Shown: positions 6,298 through 10,917 of the stretch, piece by piece
Layout of the letters: every line of letters begins with the position of its first letter
How positions within the stretch are numbered: position 1 is the stretch's first letter
DNA from: Flavobacteriaceae bacterium
GTDB taxonomy: Bacteria > Bacteroidota > Bacteroidia > Flavobacteriales > Flavobacteriaceae
DNA: 10,917 nt
Reading direction: 5' to 3'
Assembly: GCA_015488935.1 (NCBI GenBank)
Contig: WFMU01000338.1
Location: 1-10,917, forward strand
Translations under genes and position numbers: made by a program
The notes under the pieces: model-generated
Seen by the model: the letters and a program-made list of their open reading frames with translations, nothing else
Told to the model about the DNA's origin: nothing
Database searches by the model: none

Positions 6298-6338
6298 AAA
6301 TTGTAACAATTATAACAAAATAAAACAACAAATAAGAG

Positions 6339-6346
6339 TACTTTTG
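6339..6346 (+). promoter_or_regulatory. Possible -7 promoter box before the carbonic anhydrase gene
   Basis: TACTTTTG matches the TAnnTTTG box and would start transcription at about 6351-6354, some 20 bases before the ATG at 6374. No TTG is found 17-23 bases upstream, so the promoter would be weak or need an activator. The TGGCATGG overlapping it looks like a sigma-54 -24 element, but the -12 GC is missing. Confidence 0.3.
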
Positions 6347-6373
6347 GCATGGAATAACTAAAAATATTAAAAA

Positions 6374-7180
6374 ATGAAAAACCTAAAATTAATACCAATA
6401 TTAGCAATTTTTGCATTCTTTTTTTCGTGTAAAACAACAAAACAAACCACAACAGTACAAAAAGAACATGCAACTACAAGCCAAACAGAAGCAAAAAAAG
6501 AACATAAAGTACATTGGACTTATACAGGAGAAACAAGCCCAAAATACTGGTCAAATATAAGTAGCGAATACAAAGATTGTGACGGCTCAGCACAATCGCC
6601 AATCGATATTAATGATGCAAAAGTTGTTTATTTAAAAAAACCAAATTCATTAAATATTCAGTACCATACAACCAAAACCAATATTGTTAATAACGGACAT
6701 ACAATACAATTTAATAGCACAGCAGGAAACCAAGTAAGCTTTAATAATAAAACATACCAATTAAAACAATTTCATTTACACAGTTTAAGCGAACATACAA
6801 TAAACGGAAAACACCTTCCACTAGAAGTGCACTTTGTAAATAAAGCCAACGATGGTACTTATGCCGTAGTAGCAGTATTTTTTAAAGAAGGAAAAGAATC
6901 GCCATTCTTTAAAAAATTCTTAGAAAAATTACCAACAGAAGAAGGCAAATATACCGAAGAAAGTACCTTTAATATCCAAGAAGTATTACCAGAAACCAAG
7001 CAATTTTACCATTATAATGGCTCTTTTACAACACCACCATGTACCGAAATAGTAACTTGGATTCTTTTAAATGATACAAAAACAGCATCCAAAGAACAAT
7101 TAGAAAAATTAAACCATTTACTACACAACAATTACAGACCAGTACAAGAAATAAACTATAGAAATGTAGATAAACAATAA
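6374..7180 (+). CDS. Alpha-class carbonic anhydrase, lipoprotein
   Basis: This enzyme interconverts CO2 and bicarbonate using zinc. The 268-residue protein has a lipobox ending FFSC (Cys19), a polar linker rich in T, K and E (20-45), then a full alpha-CA domain: HWTYTG (47-52), QSPIDI (74-79), the three zinc ligands His134 and His136 (QFHLHSLSEH) and His153 (LEVHFV), gatekeeper Glu140, and YNGSFTTPPCTE (214-225). Cys69 and Cys223 can form the usual disulfide, and His109 in NNGHTIQF fits the proton-shuttle position. All catalytic residues are present, so it should be active, tethered outside the inner membrane. It lies inside an arsenic cluster, 76 bases after the FmdE gene, which is unusual and unexplained. 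Confidence 0.95.
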   Translation: MKNLKLIPILAIFAFFFSCKTTKQTTTVQKEHATTSQTEAKKEHKVHWTYTGETSPKYWSNISSEYKDCDGSAQSPIDINDAKVVYLKKPNSLNIQYHTTKTNIVNNGHTIQFNSTAGNQVSFNNKTYQLKQFHLHSLSEHTINGKHLPLEVHFVNKANDGTYAVVAVFFKEGKESPFFKKFLEKLPTEEGKYTEESTFNIQEVLPETKQFYHYNGSFTTPPCTEIVTWILLNDTKTASKEQLEKLNHLLHNNYRPVQEINYRNVDKQ

Positions 7181-7187
7181 TAATTTC

Positions 7188-7218
7188 ACACATAAGTACC
7201 ATTTTGGTACTTATGTGT
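7188..7218. other. Perfect 14-bp hairpin between the carbonic anhydrase and arsF genes
   Basis: ACACATAAGTACCA (7188-7201) pairs without mismatch with TGGTACTTATGTGT (7205-7218) around a TTT loop. It begins 8 bases after the carbonic anhydrase stop and ends 14 bases before the arsF ATG. What follows (ATAATCAAAATCCC) is not a U-tract on the + strand, so it does not look like a standard intrinsic terminator. It may stabilise mRNA ends, attenuate, or act as a DNA operator. Confidence 0.8.
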
Positions 7219-7232
7219 ATAATCAAAATCCC

Positions 7233-7673
7233 ATGAAAAAAATACTCTTTATTATTTTAGCAACAAGCATCCTATTTATTTCTTGTAAAAATACAAGTAC
7301 AAAAAAACAAGTTGAAAATGTTGCCAACTTAAAAACAGATAGAATCGAAGTTTTAGATTTTTACGGTAAACACCGTTGTAAATCTTGCGTAGATATTGAA
7401 CGAAATACCAAAACAACCTTAAACCAACATTTTTCGGAAGAATTAAAAAATAAAAAAATTATTTTTAAATTAATACAATGGGACAATCCAGAAAATGATG
7501 CACTAGTAAATAAATTTGAAGCAGCAGGAACATCATTAATTATTTATAGAATAAAAAATGGCAAAGAATACATTAACGATATTACCGATTTTGCCTTTAA
7601 ACAAAGCGAACACGATACTATTTTTGTAAATACACTTAAAAAAATGCTAACGAACGAACTTAAAAAACAGTAA
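7233..7673 (+). CDS. arsF: ArsF-family thioredoxin-like lipoprotein
   Basis: This 146-residue protein has a signal peptide ending LFISC (Cys18), then a thioredoxin-like domain with RIEVLDFYGKHRCKSCVDIERNT (37-59). The CKSC pair is Cys49 and Cys52. The pattern YGKxRCxxC, followed by VNKFEAAGTSLIIYRIKNGKE and ITDFAFKQ, fits the ArsF family ('nitrophenyl compound nitroreductase subunit ArsF'), named from the arsenical-inducible ars operon of Bacteroides. That family is linked to reducing the nitro group of aromatic arsenicals. No flavin- or nitroreductase-type domain is present, so it more likely passes electrons. I start at ATG 7233; an in-frame GTG at 7215 lies inside the preceding hairpin and adds six residues before a normal signal peptide. 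arsG follows with zero spacing. Confidence 0.85.
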   Translation: MKKILFIILATSILFISCKNTSTKKQVENVANLKTDRIEVLDFYGKHRCKSCVDIERNTKTTLNQHFSEELKNKKIIFKLIQWDNPENDALVNKFEAAGTSLIIYRIKNGKEYINDITDFAFKQSEHDTIFVNTLKKMLTNELKKQ

Positions 7674-8384
7674 ATGGATTTTTTACAAAGCCTATTAGAC
7701 AGTTATAACATTCCAATTCTATCCGCATTTTTATTAGGATTAATGACAGCAATTAGCCCTTGCCCTTTGGCAACAAATATTACTGCAACTGCTTTTATTT
7801 CTAAAAATATAACCAATAAAAAAATGGTTTTTTTAAGCGGAATTATCTATTCGCTTGGAAGAGGATTTAGTTACACACTTCTAGGTGTAATTTTCTATTT
7901 TGGAGCAAACCAATTCCATACCAAGAAATTTTTTATGGTAAACGGCGAGAAATTTCTAGGCCCATTATTAATTATTATTGGATTAATCATGTTAAACGTG
8001 ATTAAATTAAATTTTTTAGGAAAATCTAATTTTACCGAAAAGCTAACCGATAAATTTAAAGACAAAGGACTGTTAGGCTCATTTTTAATAGGAGCAATTT
8101 TTGCTTTGGCATTCTGTCCGTATAGTGGCGTTCTCTATTTTGGTACATTAATACCAATGACTATTTCTAACAGTAAAGGATTGTATTTACCATTAATTTT
8201 TGCCTTTGGAACTGGTTTACCTGTTATATTATTTACCTATTTATTAGCATTTACCGCAGGAAAAGTTAGTTTATTTTATACGAAAATCGCTAAAATTGAA
8301 AAAATAATGCGTACCGTAGCTGGTATCGTCTTTGTCCTATCTGGCTTGTATTATGTAGCAATTTTTACAGGAATTTTGAATTAG
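7674..8384 (+). CDS. arsG: ArsG-family CcdA/DsbD-like membrane protein
   Basis: This 236-residue inner-membrane protein has about six hydrophobic segments in the LysE/CcdA/DsbD-beta fold. Two cysteines sit in matching places of the two halves: Cys30 in AISPCPLATNI and Cys148 in LAFCPYSG. These are the positions that carry electrons across the membrane in CcdA. The SPCPLATN start, the length and an ArsF gene directly upstream fit the ArsG family, annotated as an aromatic aminobenzylarsenical efflux permease. The sequence allows two readings: exporter of reduced aromatic arsenicals, or thiol-electron conduit from cytoplasmic thioredoxin to ArsF and the other CxxC lipoprotein. The ATG directly abuts the arsF stop, showing tight coupling. 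It ends only 2 bases from the convergent Nramp gene. Confidence 0.83.
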   Translation: MDFLQSLLDSYNIPILSAFLLGLMTAISPCPLATNITATAFISKNITNKKMVFLSGIIYSLGRGFSYTLLGVIFYFGANQFHTKKFFMVNGEKFLGPLLIIIGLIMLNVIKLNFLGKSNFTEKLTDKFKDKGLLGSFLIGAIFALAFCPYSGVLYFGTLIPMTISNSKGLYLPLIFAFGTGLPVILFTYLLAFTAGKVSLFYTKIAKIEKIMRTVAGIVFVLSGLYYVAIFTGILN

Positions 8385-8386
8385 AA

Positions 8387-10255
8387 TTACTTCACAATAA
8401 AAACAGGAATTTCAATCAAGTGTCTTAATTTATTAATGGTAGCACCAAAAACAATGTCTTTAAACCATTGATGTCCGTGAGAGCCAACAATAATTAAATC
8501 AAACTGCGCCTCATTTGCTATTTTAGCAATTGCATTAGATGGTTTACCATAACCAATTTTAATTACAGCCTTATATCCTTTTTCTTCTAAATAATGTTTT
8601 ACTTGTTGGAGCATTTCTAAATCTTGTTTGGTTTCGGCATCTTCCGAAGTTTCGTTCCATAATCTAGCAGTAGCCGATTCCACAATATGCACCAAATAAT
8701 ACGTAGTATCCTCATTTCCAAAAGACAAAGCCGAACTAATAATACGATTTTCCATACCAGAAAAATCTATAGCCAAACCAATTTTATGATAATGTACAGC
8801 ATCTAATTCCTCCAAGTGTAAAGAGCCATGCAATTCTAAAGATTGGTCTTTTACCTTTTTTAAGATAGGCGTAAAAGCAGTATAAAGTAACAATAATAAA
8901 ACGGCAATTACTACTGGAAAAACAATACCATAAAGTACAAATACGTTTATATCGGATTGTATCCAATTACCAACTTCGCCAAAAACCAATTTAATATTTA
9001 AACTAACAATAATAAGTACCACCAACCAAGAAAGTATTTTTGTAGGTAAAGAAATAACAAATTTTCCCATGTGTTTTTTATTACTCACAAAGTGAATCAG
9101 CGGTATGATAGCAAAACCGAGTTGCAAACTCAATACCACTTGACTAAAAATAAGCAAATTGCCAACATATTCTTTTCCCATGATTAGAATAACTAAGATG
9201 GCAGGTATTATGGCCAAAAGGCGTGTAATTAATCTTCGCATCCATGGCGAAATACGAATGTTTAAATAGCCTTCCATGACAATTTGTCCAGCCAAAGTAC
9301 CTGTTAGTGTGGAGCTTTGTCCAGCAGCAATTAAAGCAACGGCAAATAATATTGGAGCTAGTTTAGTTCCTAAAATGGGTTCTAAAAATTTATAAGCATC
9401 TTCAATTTCTGCAATATGAAAATTACCTGTTTTATAGAATGCCGCAGCAGCCAAAATTAATATGGCAGCATTTACCAAAAAAGCTAAATTTAAGGCAATT
9501 ACCGAATCAAAGAAATTAAATTTTATTGCCTGCTTAATCGATTTTTCATCTTTATTAAATTTTCTAGTTTGCACCAAAGCCGAATGCAAATATAAGTTGT
9601 GAGGCATTACGGTAGCACCAATAATACCAATGGCAATATACAAAGCAGTTTCGTTTGGTATACTTGGAATAAAACCACCCATAATTTCGCCAATATCAGG
9701 TTTAGCAATAAGCATTTCAACAAAAAATGAGGCACCAATAACAAATATTAATCCGATGATAAAAGCCTCCATTTTACGCATGCCTTTTCCGATAAGAAAA
9801 AAGATTAAAAATGTATCTAAAGCGGTAATAGAAACGCCCCAAAGCAAGTCGATGTTAAACAATAAATTTAATCCGATTGCCATCCCTAAAACTTCTGCTA
9901 AATCTGTAGCAATAATGGCTAGTTCTGCCAAAATATATAAGAAAAAATTCACTACAGAATTATAGGTCATTCTATTTGCCTGTGCTAAATCTAAACCAGC
10001 AACCAATCCGAGTCTTGCACTTAAACTTTGTAGCAAAAGTGCCATTAAATTACTCATTAATAATACCCAAATTAACGTATATCCGAACTGTGCACCACCA
10101 GCAATATCGGTTGCCCAATTTCCAGGGTCCATATAACCAACACTTACAATATATGCAGGTCCCATAAAAGCCAAAAACTTCCCTAAAATCGTTTTCTTTT
10201 TGGTAGTATCTATACTTTTATGTACTTCTCCTAAAGATTTACGTTCTTTTGCCAT
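8387..10255 (-). CDS. Nramp divalent metal transporter with C-terminal universal stress protein domain
   Basis: Residues about 25-465 form an Nramp (MntH-type) proton-coupled Mn2+/Fe2+ importer with about 11 membrane segments. The metal site is visible in DPGNW (43-47, Asp43 and Asn46) and MPHNLYLHS (217-225, Met217). A polar linker leads to a UspA domain (about 487-622) with the nucleotide-loop pattern GSHGHQWFKDIVFGA (591-605); the S/T that normally follows the last Gly is Ala605. At 622 residues it is well beyond the 400-450 of plain MntH because of this fusion. It is translated from the same transcript as the MntR-type regulator (start overlaps that stop by one base), so control by metal is expected. 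Mn2+ is the likelier substrate given the regulator's metal site. Confidence 0.94.
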   Translation of the reverse strand: MAKERKSLGEVHKSIDTTKKKTILGKFLAFMGPAYIVSVGYMDPGNWATDIAGGAQFGYTLIWVLLMSNLMALLLQSLSARLGLVAGLDLAQANRMTYNSVVNFFLYILAELAIIATDLAEVLGMAIGLNLLFNIDLLWGVSITALDTFLIFFLIGKGMRKMEAFIIGLIFVIGASFFVEMLIAKPDIGEIMGGFIPSIPNETALYIAIGIIGATVMPHNLYLHSALVQTRKFNKDEKSIKQAIKFNFFDSVIALNLAFLVNAAILILAAAAFYKTGNFHIAEIEDAYKFLEPILGTKLAPILFAVALIAAGQSSTLTGTLAGQIVMEGYLNIRISPWMRRLITRLLAIIPAILVILIMGKEYVGNLLIFSQVVLSLQLGFAIIPLIHFVSNKKHMGKFVISLPTKILSWLVVLIIVSLNIKLVFGEVGNWIQSDINVFVLYGIVFPVVIAVLLLLLYTAFTPILKKVKDQSLELHGSLHLEELDAVHYHKIGLAIDFSGMENRIISSALSFGNEDTTYYLVHIVESATARLWNETSEDAETKQDLEMLQQVKHYLEEKGYKAVIKIGYGKPSNAIAKIANEAQFDLIIVGSHGHQWFKDIVFGATINKLRHLIEIPVFIVK

Positions 10256-10899
10256 TAGCTTAAAATTATTTCTATATTCTTTGTGATATTTTTTGGTAAA
10301 ACCATAATTTTATTTTGGTATTTGATTTCAATAAAATCAGTATAATTCTTTAAAACCGTAATTTCTTGTTGAATACTAATGGCATTGCGTTTACAAATTT
10401 CAAAAAAAGTAATGCTAGAACTATTTAATCGAATAATCATATATGTAGTATTCTCTAATGCTTCCGATAAGGTTATGGTATTTGCAATAACCGTAATTTT
10501 ACCATTTGCATCTGGAATTGGGTCGCCATGTGGGTCAAATTTTGGATAATTTAAAAAAGCATCCATTTTTTTTAATAAAAAGTTAGATGTTTGGTGTTCT
10601 AATAATTCCGCTTCGTGATGAATTTCTTCTAAGGATAAATTGAGCGTGTTATATAAAAAAAGTTCCCATAAACGATGCTTTCTAATAACAGATAAAGCCA
10701 ATTTATTTCCTTTTGGAGTCAAACTCAGTGTCTTGTATCGTTTGTAATTTACATATTCTTTTTTAGATAACTTCTGTGCCATATCGGTTACTGCAGCATT
10801 AGAAATTTGTAATATTTCTGCAACAGCACTTGTTTTTGCTGATGCCTTTTCATTAAGTGCATATATGCTTTTTACAAAATTTTCGATAGATACAGACAT
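10255..10899 (-). CDS. mntR: DtxR/MntR-family metal-dependent regulator, manganese type
   Basis: The 214-residue protein has an N-terminal winged helix (about 1-64, with VAEILQISNAAVTDMAQKL), a dimerisation and metal domain (about 65-130) and a C-terminal FeoA/SH3-like domain (about 140-214). The metal motif aligns with DtxR as His75, Glu79, His94, Glu98, Glu101 and His102. Glu98 replaces the Cys102 of DtxR, as in manganese-sensing MntR. The N-terminal ligands of Bacillus MntR (Asp8, Glu11) align with Asn7 and Lys10, so the site differs there. The DPHGDPIP linker (122-129) is typical of the family. Its stop overlaps the start of the Nramp gene, making a regulator-transporter operon. Only 18 bases of upstream sequence are in the window, too little to call its promoter. 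Confidence 0.92.
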   Translation of the reverse strand: MSVSIENFVKSIYALNEKASAKTSAVAEILQISNAAVTDMAQKLSKKEYVNYKRYKTLSLTPKGNKLALSVIRKHRLWELFLYNTLNLSLEEIHHEAELLEHQTSNFLLKKMDAFLNYPKFDPHGDPIPDANGKITVIANTITLSEALENTTYMIIRLNSSSITFFEICKRNAISIQQEITVLKNYTDFIEIKYQNKIMVLPKNITKNIEIILS

Positions 10900-10917
10900 G
10901 TTTTTAAGACATTTAAA

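Noticed and set aside
6343..6360. Sigma-54 promoter suggested by TTTGGCATGG
   Set aside because: The -24-like TGGCATG is present, but the -12 element is AACTA instead of TTGCW, so the key GC is missing.
7188..7218. Rho-independent terminator
   Set aside because: The stem is excellent, but the following bases are ATAATCAAAATCCC without a U-run, and arsF begins 14 bases later with no evident promoter of its own.
9630..10167. Plus-strand open frames opposite the Nramp gene
   Set aside because: They are antisense shadows of a well-conserved membrane protein, with no recognisable motif and no start context.
10894..10917. MntR operator at the window edge (AGACAT repeats)
   Set aside because: The repeats are direct rather than inverted, six bases long, overlap the start codon, and the upstream region is cut off.

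Overview
The window is strongly AT-rich bacterial DNA that reads as a member of Bacteroidota, most likely Flavobacteriaceae. Three things support this. Start codons are preceded by A-rich sequence rather than Shine-Dalgarno motifs. The clearest promoter has the Bacteroidota form TTG-N19-TAnnTTTG. Protein families such as the ArsF and ArsG families and the Nramp-UspA fusion are familiar from that phylum. No tRNA, rRNA, CRISPR array, transposase or origin was seen.

Layout. Positions 1-1582 (+) hold housekeeping genes: the tail of a YqaE/Pmp3-type membrane peptide, an unknown lipoprotein, and lipB (octanoyltransferase). Positions 1708-8384 (+) form an arsenic-resistance island of ten same-strand genes. 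They are an ArsR repressor, a small thioredoxin-fold protein with a cysteine-pair tail, an Acr3 arsenite exporter, a thioredoxin-type ArsC arsenate reductase, a thioredoxin lipoprotein, an ArsP-type permease, an FmdE-domain lipoprotein, an alpha-carbonic anhydrase lipoprotein, an ArsF-family lipoprotein and an ArsG-family CcdA-like membrane protein. Positions 8387-10899 (-) hold a convergent metal unit: a manganese-type DtxR/MntR regulator and an Nramp transporter with a C-terminal universal stress protein domain.

How the genes may work together. ArsR appears to bind two closely matching 18-bp dyads, one wrapped around the -7 box of its own promoter and one just before the next gene. ArsC would reduce arsenate to arsenite and Acr3 would export it. 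The second half of the island looks like an envelope module for thiol chemistry or organoarsenicals: an ArsP-like permease, four lipoproteins (two with CxxC thioredoxin-like sites, one FmdE, one alpha-carbonic anhydrase) and a CcdA-fold membrane protein that could pass reducing power outward or export aromatic arsenicals. The FmdE and carbonic anhydrase lipoproteins are not standard arsenic genes and are the most novel part.

Non-coding structure. A three-copy tandem hairpin array lies between arsC and the thioredoxin lipoprotein gene. A hairpin interrupts a GCAAAG-containing stretch, and 14-bp direct repeats lie before the permease gene. A perfect 14-bp stem without a U-tract lies just before the arsF start. 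No gene-free stretch exceeds about 185 bases.
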